Positions 9,601-18,964 of a stretch of 26,298 nt of DNA are shown in pieces. The position numbers and the translations under genes were made by a program. The notes below the pieces were generated by a model that saw nothing but the letters and a program-made list of their open reading frames with translations, did no database searches and was not told where the DNA came from. This stretch comes from Blepharisma japonicum (taxonomy: Eukaryota > Ciliophora > Heterotrichea > Heterotrichida > Blepharismidae): contig CATKHK010000183.1 in assembly GCA_949751835.1 (NCBI GenBank), positions 1-26,298 of the forward strand. The letters run 5' to 3'. The number at the start of each line of letters is the position of its first letter. Position 1 is the stretch's first letter.

Positions 9601-9919
9601 ATTTATTCCTCTTCGTGAGCAAACAAAAAATTTTGCTCGAGCAAAACACATGCAAACATGAACTAAAGAATGAGGATAGTGCATATAATGAGATAATATG
9701 ATCGATTGGAAGTGACAGCGCTTGAGAAGATCTGTCTATTTTATTTTGATTGCCTATAATATTACTAATTTAGGCTTCTTAAAAGATGTGCTAGAATTTG
9801 ACACTTTAAACACTTAATTTAATGAGCTTTAATGTCTTGGAGGAACATCAAATTTATAAATTTGATTTTAGGCTCATAAATATTTAGGATATATGCTTGG
9901 GAAAGGATCAACAATGACC
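9601..9919. other. Spacer between opposed LINE-like remnants
   Basis: No gene is seen. It contains the short dispersed repeat at 9790-9871, whose second copy lies at 19999-20086. The remainder is AT-rich and unassigned. Confidence 0.35.
9790..9871 (+). repeat. Dispersed short repeat R, copy 1
   Basis: 'gacactttaaacacttaat' followed by 'ttaatg(a/t)gctttaatgtctt' and, after a variable gap, 'atcaa(a/g)tttataaatttg' is shared with 19999-20086 in the same orientation. Neither copy is coding. It may be the end of a mobile element; only the similarity is certain. Confidence 0.6.
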
Positions 9920-10933
9920 ATCTAGAGGGCAGAGTGAAGAAATGAAAATAATGTGGTCAACTCTCGGCAAACTTTAAGTCTTGAAAAATTAGCAAACCAA
10001 AAATTGATTGACAATGCTAAGGGCTTGTGTAAATTCAGTAGGGCTGTATGGTCAAAAGGCATCAGCAAATACAATGAATTCAAGGTAAGTGCTGGAACAG
10101 CTCGAGATCATCTAGCGGAGATGAATTAGATAACTAATGTGAGCTTGAAAGGTATAGCAAGCAAGATTTTATATATGGATAAAGGTATTCTTAGCATGGA
10201 GATGCAGCTTGCTGTAAGAGTCCTTAATTATTGACTAAATCTTGAAAAAGAGCTCAAAAAAGAGATGGTGCTAGGGAGATTATATGAACTAAATGAAAGG
10301 ATTGATCTATCATGGGTGAAGATGAGTACGAAGTGGCAGGTGTGCTGAACTTCAGAAGCTGATATTGCAGGATCTGAGGGCCTCCAAGATGAATATTGAG
10401 AATAAAATAAAAAGATATTCATGGGAGTAATATTTGTTGAGAATTGAAAATGAAGTTAGAACTACAACTAGGCTATTTGTGGCATTAAATAATGGCAAAG
10501 ACATGACGGAATGTAATCACTATAAGTAGCAAATTCTCACAGAAGTCAAGCGAATGCCCACGTATTCAGGCTCAGAGTTGGCTTGATATGACTGTTTATT
10601 CGCAAAATATAAGGCATCTGAAGCATACGAGTGCCTGCAATAGATACGGCTGAATAAAGGAAGATGAAATTTATCTGTTAGATGAATGCAATTTATATGA
10701 TGATTATAGAATAGAATTATTTTTAGACTCACAGAAATGTGGGATATATGATTGAGCAATTAAAGAAAGACTCACATGAAATTGTGTATTACTCACAAAA
10801 TTTTGAGAATTGGATGAAAGAAAATCATAGAGATAAATTTTTAGAAGTTGATATGAAAATTAAGAGATTAATTTATTTATTATTAAACAAAAAGAGCGAA
10901 ATCCTGAAATTTCAGCATTCAAATAATTTCTAA
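9920..10933 (+). mobile_element. LINE-like (non-LTR retrotransposon) 3' remnant, plus strand
   Basis: With UGA as Trp one frame is open from about 9922 to 10396 apart from a single UAG. It reads '..FSRAVWSKGISKYNEFK..', '..LAVRVLNYWLNLEKELKK..' and '..KMSTKWQVCWTSEADIAG'. The 'R(V/I)(L/I)xYWL' block resembles the region after the reverse transcriptase in LINE ORF2. About 280 bases on, in another frame, comes 'ACNRYGWIKEDEIYLLDECN' and 'LYDDYRIELF', the C/H-type tail. The last open piece (10739-10933) has '..ENWMKENHRDKFLEVDMK..'. Block order fits an ORF2 C-terminus, but no RT catalytic 'YADD' region or endonuclease is in the window. It ends about 20 bases before the TIR element. Confidence 0.45.
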
Positions 10934-10954
10934 TATTAATATCAATCAAGTAAC

Positions 10955-11042
10955 GACTCTCAAAAAACAAATCATTAGGTAAAATTGTAGCAAATTCGTT
11001 CCAAAAATATTGGGCTAAGTCTTAAAAATTTTATCGCGCAAA
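10955..11042 (+). repeat. Left terminal inverted repeat
   Basis: It pairs with 11842-11928 in inverted orientation at about 90% identity. A shared core is 'ccaaaaatattgggctaagt'. It ends in 'cgcgcaaa' next to the internal region. Confidence 0.75.
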
Positions 11043-11841
11043 GCTCAATAAGGAGAAGCCAGAAGGCGCGCCATCTAACAGGTGAAATGGATCATCAAAA
11101 ATGAAACATCCTCAAGGTGGTTGGTTACACATTACAAATTCAACGCAAAAATGATCAGCAAGCCCTATAAGGTCCTAATCAAAATCTGGCTTAGATATGA
11201 CCAATTCATCAGACCAAAGGAGACGTAAAAGCTTTTATCGTCTTTTATGAGCCCAGGGAATAAAATGACCATGACCATTGTAGCAACTCTTTTTCAAACA
11301 GTTTTTGAAAATAAAAAAAACTTCTGAAAAAAAATCAAAAAATTCCTTGACCCCGAATTAGAGTCAATTCCGCCAAATCTGAAAAAGGAATATATTTGGG
11401 TCATAACTGGGAATTGTAACTTTTGAAGGAAGGATTTATTCAAGGATTTAATTATGAGAATATTAACTGATTTTTTTTTGTAAATATATATATTTAATAA
11501 TTGTTTTGGATTATTTAATTACTTTGGATTTTCTTCTTCATCAATATTAAGCACTTCCGAATATGATTTAGAGGCCTATAGACTCACCAATTGCATCCAA
11601 AGCTTAACCCAAATCACAGAATTAACAAAAAATCTAAAATAACGAGATTGGAAAACTCGTCAATGAGATTCACCCAGATAAAAAGCAAATATTTTATTTA
11701 TCAATCATTAAACGAGTATCAAAAATATAATATCAAAAGGCAAAGAAAATTCTAAATCATCCAATTTTAAAAAGATTCAGCACTATCTTGTTAAGAGCTT
11801 GATTTATCTATTCAAAAATAAAGACCTAGCATATGAAAGTT

Positions 11842-11928
11842 TTTGCGCGAAAAAATTTTCAGACTTAGCCCAATATTTTTGGCATTAATTCGCTACAATT
11901 TTACCTAATGATTCATTTTTTGAGAGTC
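11842..11928 (-). repeat. Right terminal inverted repeat
   Basis: This is the reverse-complement partner of 10955-11042. It begins (inner side) 'tttgcgcg' and ends (outer side) 'tgagagtc'. Confidence 0.75.
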
Positions 11929-12198
11929 ATTTATTGTTGGTGAGTCTTCATAGGCTAACTCCAAAAAATAAAAAACCCTTTAATGACCAAGTCCACATAT
12001 CGGATTTTCAGATATTAAAAAAAATTTTAATGAACAAAAGACCCACTTAGACCCCAGAGGACCCAAGAATTTTAGAATTTTTTAACGGGTCCTTATATTT
12101 TATAGAATATTTTAAAGATGATATAATCTAATCGAATGAATTTACAATTAAAAGTGGAAATTTGTTAAATAGTTAATTAAAATTAAGATTTCTATATT
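11929..12198. other. Intergenic, with a perfect 7-bp inverted repeat
   Basis: No gene. 'aggaccc' at 12058-12064 pairs with 'gggtcct' at 12087-12093 across an A/T-rich loop. It lies about 105 bases beyond the stop of the minus-strand gene that follows, so a 3'-end role is conceivable but unproven. Confidence 0.35.
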
Positions 12199-13506
12199 TT
12201 AGACAGTTGCCACTTTAGCTAATTGTTTTGAAGTTAGATCAAATTTCCAAAGTTCATCAGGACATTGAACAAAATAAAGAGATCCTTTATAGCGAACTAC
12301 AACTGATTGAAGTTGATAATAATCAGACATTGCATTATTGCCTATATGCGCCCAACTTGAAATATCGTTTTCAGCACTTTCAAAAATCCTCTGTCCCTTT
12401 TCAATGGCATAAATCCTATTGCTACCACTCAACAGAAGTTTGCTTATAGCTCCATTCAGCACTAAATTTGAAACATCTTTATAATTATTTTGAGGAATAT
12501 TGTAAATTATCATTTTATTAAGATGATAGCCAGTAATAAGAATTAAGTCCTTGAACAATATAATGCGGCTACCTAGAAAGTTTAAGCCTTGAGGTAGAGG
12601 AGCTAAGCTTTCTCATATATTTTTTCTTAAATCATATCTTTCAGCAAAGTTACTTTCTCCTCCTAATAAATAAACAAAATTATAATGAAATATAGAATCA
12701 ACGTAGTCATTTGATACTTTTGATTTTTGCATTTGAGTAACATTTTTATCCTTGTCGATGGTAAAAGCAAGACCTGAATTGGAACTATGATTGCAGCAAT
12801 AAAAATAAGTTTCATCTGGAAGTATGCATTTTGAACAGTGTGCGCTAATTGTTTCTTGAGTTACTAGAGTTTTTGTCGAAGAAATTTTGAAATTATTTAA
12901 ATTAATAGTAGCAAAATTTGAAGTATTATCTCTGAAAAATGAAAGCTCATTTGACTCAATATGATTTTCTATAGTTTTTTTAAAAGGATCAAAAGTAATT
13001 CCATAGATTTCACTTATGGTTGTATTAATTTCTTTGTAATCCAAATAGCAATTATTTATACTCCAATTAGATATTTCTTTCTGGGTCTCCTGAGCATTAA
13101 GTTTAAGCACTCTTTCTATATCATTTTTATTAAAAACATCAAGAATGTCTTCTCCGCTATTCATAATTTCAATAATTCTGTTACATTTTTTATTAACCTC
13201 ATTGATTTGATCCATATATTTTCCAAAAGTAGCTTTGAAATTTATTATAATCTCACTCGCTTCTGCAATTACTTTTTCTCTATAGATCTGAATATCTTTT
13301 TTAAGCTCTGTTAGCTTGGAAATAAGTGGCTGTTTGATTTCATCTGATGGCTTGAAGCTCAAAATAGACAAATGATGAGTCTTTGAAATTGAATTCATCA
13401 AATGCTCCATAGCATGATCTTTGCAAAATAAGGACTCTCTCTCGCATTCGCATTTTGCGAATAGTTTTCTATGACAATTATCTTTTGCGCAACAAAAGCT
13501 ATTCAT
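12199..13506 (-). CDS. Zinc-finger/coiled-coil/kelch protein, copy 1 (435 aa)
   Basis: With UGA as Trp the frame is continuous from the ATG at 13506 to the UAA at 12199. The one UGA (codon 298) is the Trp of a kelch repeat, following 'GGESNFAERYDL' and preceding 'ESLAPLPQG'. Domains: residues about 5-45 form a B-box-like zinc finger (C-x4-C-x7-C-x-C-x6-C-x2-H-x3-H, then HH); about 55-125 are helical and probably coiled-coil ('KLTELKKDIQIYREK'); about 215-435 carry kelch-type repeats ('YLLGGESN', 'DELWKFDLTSKQL'). B-box, coiled-coil and beta-propeller together suggest a cytoplasmic scaffold or ubiquitin-ligase-like adaptor, but no RING is seen. The paralogue at 16403-17716 is nearly identical in the C-terminal half. 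The target is unknown. Confidence 0.85.
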
Positions 13507-14358
13507 TTTTTATAGAATTATGATGGCTAAATAACAAAGACTTAATGCATATAGATTTCAGCGTATTATTCAAAGTTTTACATATTTATGAATATTTCAT
13601 AGATAAGTAAAAAATTACACCCTAAATATTATTAATTATGTGATTAAATATTTATTTTTAGAAGTTTTTTATAATTATGTTTTAGAAACAATAATAATGT
13701 ATGCGTATAGCAATTTATAATTCTTGCCAAGAAAAGAGAAAGATACTTTATCCACACTAGTTATTAGAAAAATCTTTTATGCGCTTCAAAGCTCGATAAA
13801 ATTATTGATCAGATTAGTCCACTTTATCTTTAGGATTTGATGGTGAGTGAATTTATGGATTTTTGAGGTCTTGCACCAGCTATGATAGTTTTAACCTATA
13901 ATGTTCTGGTTTTTTATAGAAGAAATTCCCAAAAGCCCTAAAAGATATTTTAATTTCAATCTCCAACCATGAGAAAGCAGCTCCTGAATTCAAAAAGTTC
14001 ATCATCTTTATAATTTTATCAACTCTTTCTACTTTTGTCATCGAAGATCTTCAAATTAATTTAGATGTGAATCTACTTACTCATTTAAACTTTCAGAATT
14101 TCCATATCTGAAATATAATTAATCACCCATTGATGAGGACTTCCTTCATAAAATTTTGCTGCAATTTAGTTTCTATTTGTGAATAAATTTTCTTCTTTCT
14201 TATTAAATTGCTGCATTATTAATTGTATGAGTTTTAGTTTCTTTGAGGCAGATTGAAATATCAAAAACAATATGGCTCTTTTCTTTTATTAGGTTTTTAA
14301 AAATAATTTTGTTGTTAATGCATGGTTTGGGTTTTATTGAAGTTATAAATTCTTTATT
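13507..14358. other. Intergenic region with one questionable minus-strand ORF
   Basis: No gene is recognised. On the minus strand 14149-13880 is an 89-codon frame with ATG, UAG stop and four early UGAs; it contains 'KVERVDKIIKMMNFLNSGAA' and 'FSWLEIEIKISFRAFGNFFY'. The plus strand is also open for about 90 codons across the same place, so neither is convincing. A different minus-strand frame just upstream reads 'EGSPHQWVINYISDMEILK'. It may be a decayed gene. Confidence 0.25.
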
Positions 14359-15578
14359 TTATAAAGTTGCGCCCTGAGATGCTTGCTTTGAAGTGAGATC
14401 GAACTTCCAGAGCTGGTTTTGAGTAAATGAAACCTTTATAATGAACAATGCTAGAATTGATAGCGCTAGCTCTATAAATTATTACTTTTTGAATAGAATA
14501 GCTTGCTATAAGTATTGAATCTCTATGTTGGCATTGAATTGTAAGTAAAACTTAGACCTTGGGGTAGTTGAGTCATGCTTTCCCAAATATTTAGTTTAAA
14601 ATCATACCTTTCAGCCTGATTGCTATTTGCTACTATTAAAATAGATAAAATAATCATAAAAAATGGAACCAGCATAATGATTCATTTTTGAATTTTGCAG
14701 CTGTTTATAATTTTTATTTATGTCAATCGTAAATGTGACTCCTTAACCAGAATCATTATCGTAACATTTATCAGGGGGTATGCAACTTCTAGTATATGGA
14801 TGAACTGATGTTTGAGTTGGAAGAGTTACTGTAGAGAAAATTTGAAAAGCATCATAGACTATAGTTACAAAATTTGATGTGTTCTCGTTTGATATAATTT
14901 CATTTTTCTAAAGCTCATACAAAAGAAGCCACAAAGTATTTTAATAAAACTTCATTCATTTCTTTTTAAATCTAAGCTTATAGTTACAAAATTTGAAGAA
15001 TTCTTAATAAAAATAAAAGTCATTTGATTCAATTTCATTTTCTAAATCTCTTGCCAATGTAATCTTAAAAGGGATTTTATAAGTGCTCTTAATCTATGCA
15101 TAAATATCTTTTTAACCCAATCTGCATTTAGCCATATTCTACAGATCGGTTTATTTTAAAATTCTGAAGCGTTTAATTTTTAAAATATTTTCCATATGTC
15201 TTCAGTAACAATATCAAGAGCCTCTTCTACACTATATAAAATTTCAATTAGTTTATGTATCTTGCTTCTGCCTCATTTATTTGTTTGATATATTTCATTA
15301 AACAGTTTTAAAATTCGTGATAATTTTATCTGCATTAGTAGTTGCTTCAATCTTATACTTTATAATATCTTTTTTGGGTGCTAATAGGTTATCGATAATT
15401 GGCTGTTTGATTTCTTATACTGGTTTATAGTAGCATCTTAAGAATTGATGTCATTTAGATGATGATATTTCTAAATGCTCACACACTAGTCTATGCAGAA
15501 TAGGATGAGTCCTTCACATCTGCACATACCACACAGCTTGCTTGTGCAATCATCTTTGAAACACTTACGGTTAAACAT
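14359..15578 (-). pseudogene. Zinc-finger/coiled-coil/kelch protein, decayed copy 3
   Basis: The family can be followed in order on the minus strand but in many frames. It starts with an ATG at 15578 and the finger 'RKCFKDDCTSKLCGMCRC'. Next come coiled-coil remnants with 'IEATTNADKIITNF'-like spacing near 15290-15420. Kelch-like pieces follow near 14590-14660, and the end 'ALEVRSHFKAS' lies over the frame matching 'LWKFDLTSKQ', before UAA at 14359-14361. Multiple UAA/UAG and frameshifts make it clearly dead, older than the nearly identical copies 1 and 2 that flank it. Confidence 0.7.
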
Positions 15579-16402
15579 TTTTATACATTCACGATGGCTC
15601 ATTTGTTTAAATATAAAAATAAAACTTTCTCTATATTTCTTAATTTATAAATAATTTTCTATTTCTATTAGATTTTAATATTCATAAAATAGAGCTCTAT
15701 CTAGCATAGCTTAAATTATAATTATCAACGGTCTCTTATCAATATCTGAATTCTGATATTAATTCCTTATTACTTAAGCCTTCCATCACGTTTTTTTCTT
15801 CTTGCAAAGATATAATATTACAATCAAAAAATTATATAGATAAAATTCTTACTTATAGTTAATTTCCATGACTTTTCTATTGTTTTGAGTCTCACTGATT
15901 GGAATTAAGCATTTCATTATTTTTTTCTTCAGACTTTAGCTGAAGCTCAATATTTCTTATCCCAATTGTTCTTTAATATCTTATAATTCAAAAATATTAA
16001 GAAATCAAGCATTCACAACTGTATTATAAATAATTGAGCAGATTATATATGGCGAAATCAATTTTTGCTAAGGTTTCATTAATGCAAGCAATAATCAATC
16101 CATTTAAGATGTTGCAATGGTTATAACTCAAATAGACAAGTTAGTATTGCATTAATGCTTCTAGAATCGTGATAGAGTTTATATTATGAGCTTTCTGCAA
16201 TTTAGATATCATTTGAGATTTTATTAAATTAAAGATACTGTCATTTCCATTCAAATTAATTTTTTTTCACAGTTGGAAATTATATTGTATGATCAATGAG
16301 AATTTGATATTATAACTCCTAGCATATTGCATATTTCGAATTTATTATAAAAGAGCGTAATTTGATATAGAGTTAATTAATAAATAGAGTAATTATTATG
16401 CT
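15579..16402. other. Intergenic region with a degenerate minus-strand coding-like stretch
   Basis: No intact gene. On the minus strand 16276-15997 reads as protein with two in-frame UAAs: '..SIFNLIKSQMISKLQKAHNI' up to about 16190, then '..LSYNHCNILNGLIIACINE' and 'TLAKIDFAIYNLL'. A later shifted piece gives 'IELQLKSEEKNNEMLNSNQ'. The leucine/asparagine spacing faintly recalls leucine-rich repeats, but the family is not identified. It is probably a dead gene. Confidence 0.3.
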
Positions 16403-17716
16403 CTAAATCGTTGCTACCTGAGATAATTGTTTTGTCTTAAGATCGAATTTCCAAAGTTCATTAGGACATTGAACAAAATAAAGAAATCCTTTATAGCGAA
16501 CTATAATTGATTGAAGTTCAAAATAAATATTAGGCATGCTATTATTACCTATATTCGCCCAACTTGAAATATCATTTTCAGCACTTTCAAAAATCCTCTG
16601 TCCCTTTTCAATGGCATAAATCCTATTGCTACCACTCAACAGAAGTTTGCTTATAGCTCCATTCAGCACTAAATTTGAAACATCTTTATAATTATTTTGA
16701 GGAATATTGTAAATTATCATTTTATTAAGATGATAGCCAGTAATAAGAATTAAGTCCTTGAACAATATAATGCGGCTACCTCGAAAGTTTAAGCCTTGAG
16801 GTAGAGGAGCTAAGCTTTCTCATATATTTTTTCCTAAATCGTATCTTTCAGCAAAGTTACTTTCTCCTCCTAATAAATAAACAAAATTATAATGAAATAT
16901 AGAATCAACTAAATCATTTGATTTTGCTTTCAATTTTTGCATTTGAGTAACAGTTTTACCCTTGTCGATAGTAAAAGCAAGATCTGAATTGGAACTATAA
17001 TTGCAGCAATAAAAATAAGTTTCATCTGGAAGTATGCATTTTGAACTGTGCGCACTAATTGTTTCTAGAGTTTCTAGAGTTTTTGTCGAAGAAATTTTGA
17101 AATTATCTAAATTAATAGTAGCAAAATTTGAAGTATTATCTCTGAAAAATGAAAGCTCATTTGACTTAATATGATTTTCTATAGTTTTTTCAAAAGGATC
17201 AAAAGTAATTCCATAGATTTCACTTATGGTTGTATTAATTTCTTTGTAATCCAAATAGCAATTATTTATTCTTCATCCAGCTATTTCTTTCTTGATTTCC
17301 TGAGCATTAAGTTTAAGCACATTTTCGATATCATTTTCATTAAAAACATCAAGAATCTCTTCTCCAGTAAGCAAAATTTCAATAATCCTGCTACATCTTT
17401 TATCAACATCATTGATTTGATCCATATATTTTCCAAAAGTAGCTTTAAAGTTTATTATAATCTCACTCGCTTCTACAATTACTTTTTTTCTATAGGTCTG
17501 AATATCTTTTTTAATCTCTGTTAGCTTGGAAATAAGTGGCTGTCTGATTTCATCTGCTGGCTTGAAGCTCAACATAAAGAAATGATGAGTCTTTAAATTT
17601 GAATTAAATAAATGTTCCCCAACATGATCTTTGCAAGATAAGGTTTCTACTTCGCAATTGCATTTAGCCAATTGCCTACTATGACAATTATCTTTAAAGC
17701 AGCCGTATCTCTTCAT
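16403..17716 (-). CDS. Zinc-finger/coiled-coil/kelch protein, copy 2 (437 aa)
   Basis: This is a continuous frame from the ATG at 17716 to the UAG at 16403 when UGA is Trp. UGAs are codons 148 (17273, aligned to a UGG Trp in copy 1) and 299 (16820, the kelch Trp, also UGA in copy 1). The first alignment, UGA against UGG in a paralogue, is direct evidence for the code. Architecture matches copy 1: finger at residues about 5-45, coiled-coil about 55-125, kelch from about 215. Identity to copy 1 is uneven. The finger region is strongly diverged, while about 16560-16915 differs from copy 1 by only a few bases, suggesting a gene-conversion patch. The function is probably as for copy 1, with a possibly different partner. 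Confidence 0.85.
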
Positions 17717-17829
17717 TTTTTGCAGAATTGATTATAGCTAATTGATTAAAGCATATTTGCATTATCTGTATAACAGTTTTATAATTATTTATCTGATTTT
17801 ATTACCAGAAAAGTAAGAGGAATCACTCT

Positions 17830-18294
17830 ATGACAAAGACAAGCCATCGGAAGATTGATAAGAAATTTCGTGATTTTTTACAATTAGGCTTAACTGCTTG
17901 ATTTTTTTATGCAGAATTTGATGATAGTTCCCTTAAATCTCCTCTTTGGCATTTATTGATTAAGAACTTGTTTTGTCAGTTCTTGCATCCTTAAGATTTG
18001 TTTTAATTCAGAGCGAGGATTCATTTTTTTGGATATGCTTTTCTTTTCTAATGATTGCACAGCAGATTATATGTATATGAAAAATTGATTGCAAGGCAGA
18101 GCTCAGCTGAATTTATTGCTTAATCCCTTCATATCTTATGCTCGCTGATTTTACATGGCTTAGTGCTTGTTATTTTTTGAGGTTTGCTAAAGATCTGGAT
18201 TACTCTAAAATGATAATATTTCTTTTAGGGATTAGTAGGAGCATTTTCAGTGGGATCGGGATACTTTTTATCTAGAAGATATGATAGAATTTAA
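17830..18294 (+). CDS. Small multi-pass membrane protein with two mini-introns (143 aa)
   Basis: Exons 17830-17978, 17996-18234 and 18251-18294 join to 432 nt, 143 aa, UAA stop. Without splicing the frame closes after 54 codons. Removing GT..AG segments of 17 and 16 nt restores one frame through two UGA Trp codons. The N-terminus is basic ('MTKTSHRKIDKKFRDFLQLG'), followed by hydrophobic spans near residues 62-80 ('FFWICFSFLMIAQQIICIW'), 90-113 ('WIYCLIPSYLMLADFTWLSA') and 123-137 ('MIIFLLGIMGSGYFL'), ending 'SRRYDRI'. I do not recognise the family; a small membrane protein of three or so spans is what the sequence shows. It lies upstream of, and opposite to, copy 2 of the zinc-finger/kelch gene, with starts about 113 bases apart. 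Confidence 0.65.
17979..17995 (+). other. Mini-intron 1 (17 nt)
   Basis: GTTCTTGCATCCTTAAG begins GT and ends AG and interrupts codon 50 after its second base. Excision bypasses the in-frame UAA (17992-17994) and joins 'NLFC' to 'QFVLIQSED'. At 17 nt it is slightly longer than the 15-16 nt typical of Blepharisma and Stentor. Confidence 0.55.
18235..18250 (+). other. Mini-intron 2 (16 nt)
   Basis: GTAGGAGCATTTTCAG has a GTA start, a pyrimidine-rich tract before CAG, and the exact 16-nt size known for heterotrich ciliates. It interrupts codon 130 after the first base; excision continues the hydrophobic segment and reaches UAA at 18292. Confidence 0.65.
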
Positions 18295-18492
18295 TTCAGT
18301 TATAATCTGAATTAGGGTTGGATTGGGTATAAGTTCAATACCTTTAATAAGACCATCCGGGCTGTTTATAAAGATATTGCATTAGGATATATTGAAATTG
18401 AAATTTTACAGCTAAAATACCCTGTGAGATCAATAAGAAATTTACCTCACTCCATTTAATTTGTAAACTAATTAATAAATTTTTAATTTTTT
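18295..18492. other. Short intergenic stretch
   Basis: On the plus strand 18316-18459 is open after a UAG, with 'NTFNKTIRAVYKDIALGYIE'. It follows the membrane-protein stop in the same frame and might be a lost extension of it or an unrelated remnant. Confidence 0.3.
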
Positions 18493-18941
18493 CTAAGGAT
18501 AAGAGTTTAATAAATTGACTCTTCTAGGGTGATTTGGTGGCCGCTTAAAAAGTGTGTTGAAAGGTGCGTGTCTACCAATTGCTTTGCACTTCTATGCCAA
18601 TAACTTGACACCTAAAGCTAAGACGTTGCAATCATTGTGCTCTCTTGTCATTTGAACTCAAAATAGTCATGGCAAACAACACAGCGAATACCTTTATAAC
18701 GATTAGCTGCCATTGACATGCCAATTCCTGACTCGCAAATTAATAATCCTCTTTGAGCTTCATCTGAAAGAACTTTGTCGCAAACTAGTTTTGCATATAC
18801 TAAATAATCAATAGCGTTAGTGGAGTCATTTGCACTGACATCAATAATGAAAATTCCTTTTCCGCTGAGATATTGTACAAGTTGCACTTTCATATCATGT
18901 CCTTCATAGCCACACCCCACTGCAATGGTTATATTTTCCAT
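18493..18941 (-). pseudogene. RpiB/LacA-type sugar-phosphate isomerase, broken
   Basis: The ATG at 18941 opens 97 sense codons with the RpiB fold signatures: 'ITIAVGCGYEGHDMK' near the N-terminus, 'DYLVYAKLV', and the phosphate-binding/catalytic loop 'LLICESGIGMSMAANR' with its Cys, then 'GIRCVVCHD'. The homology continues one frame over as 'MTREHNDCNVLALGVKLLA', a UAG, then 'RHAPFN' and 'PRRVNLL', so an A appears lost near 18655 and a sense codon has become UAG. RpiB interconverts ribose-5-phosphate and ribulose-5-phosphate. The usual Asp-His pair of the N-terminal 'GSDHAG' motif is replaced here ('GCGYEG'), a further sign of decay. No UGA is used, so code reassignment does not rescue it. 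Family confidence is high; activity is unlikely. Confidence 0.75.
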
Positions 18942-18964
18942 TAACCTAATTAATACATCTTATT

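Larger units (their letters stand above)
10955..11928. mobile_element. DNA-transposon-like element with about 88-bp terminal inverted repeats
   Basis: 10955-11042 and the reverse complement of 11842-11928 match over about 88 bases with roughly eight mismatches and one indel, both starting 'gactctcaaaaaa'. The element is about 974 bp. Internally, the plus-strand frame 11079-11480 is open except for one UAA (11226-11228) and uses UGA as Trp twice. It encodes '..SRWLVTHYKFNAKMISK' and '..FLDPELESIPPNLKKEY', a protein I do not recognise. A second stretch around 11550-11820 also looks coding but is shifted. It is a candidate non-autonomous or decayed DNA transposon. No clear target-site duplication is visible; TA lies two or three bases outside each end. 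Confidence 0.6.

Noticed and set aside
12058-12093. Bacterial-type terminator hairpin
   Set aside because: The stem is only 7 bp with a long loop and the organism is a eukaryote. Reported only as a small inverted repeat.
12961-13314. Plus-strand ORFs opposite the zinc-finger/kelch genes (12961-13314, 17171-17524)
   Set aside because: They are low-complexity Phe/Ile-rich antisense shadows of real minus-strand coding frames, repeated only because the real genes are duplicates.
13880-14149. 89-codon minus-strand ORF as a confident gene
   Set aside because: Its N-terminal third has four UGAs without homology support and the plus strand is equally open, so it is left as a questionable stretch in the intergenic entry.
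18640-18665. A mini-intron repairing the RpiB frameshift
   Set aside because: The only GT..AG segments of fitting phase or size (14 or 16 nt) would remove conserved residues or give the wrong phase. Simple loss of one A fits the expected spacing between the CHD and HND motifs.
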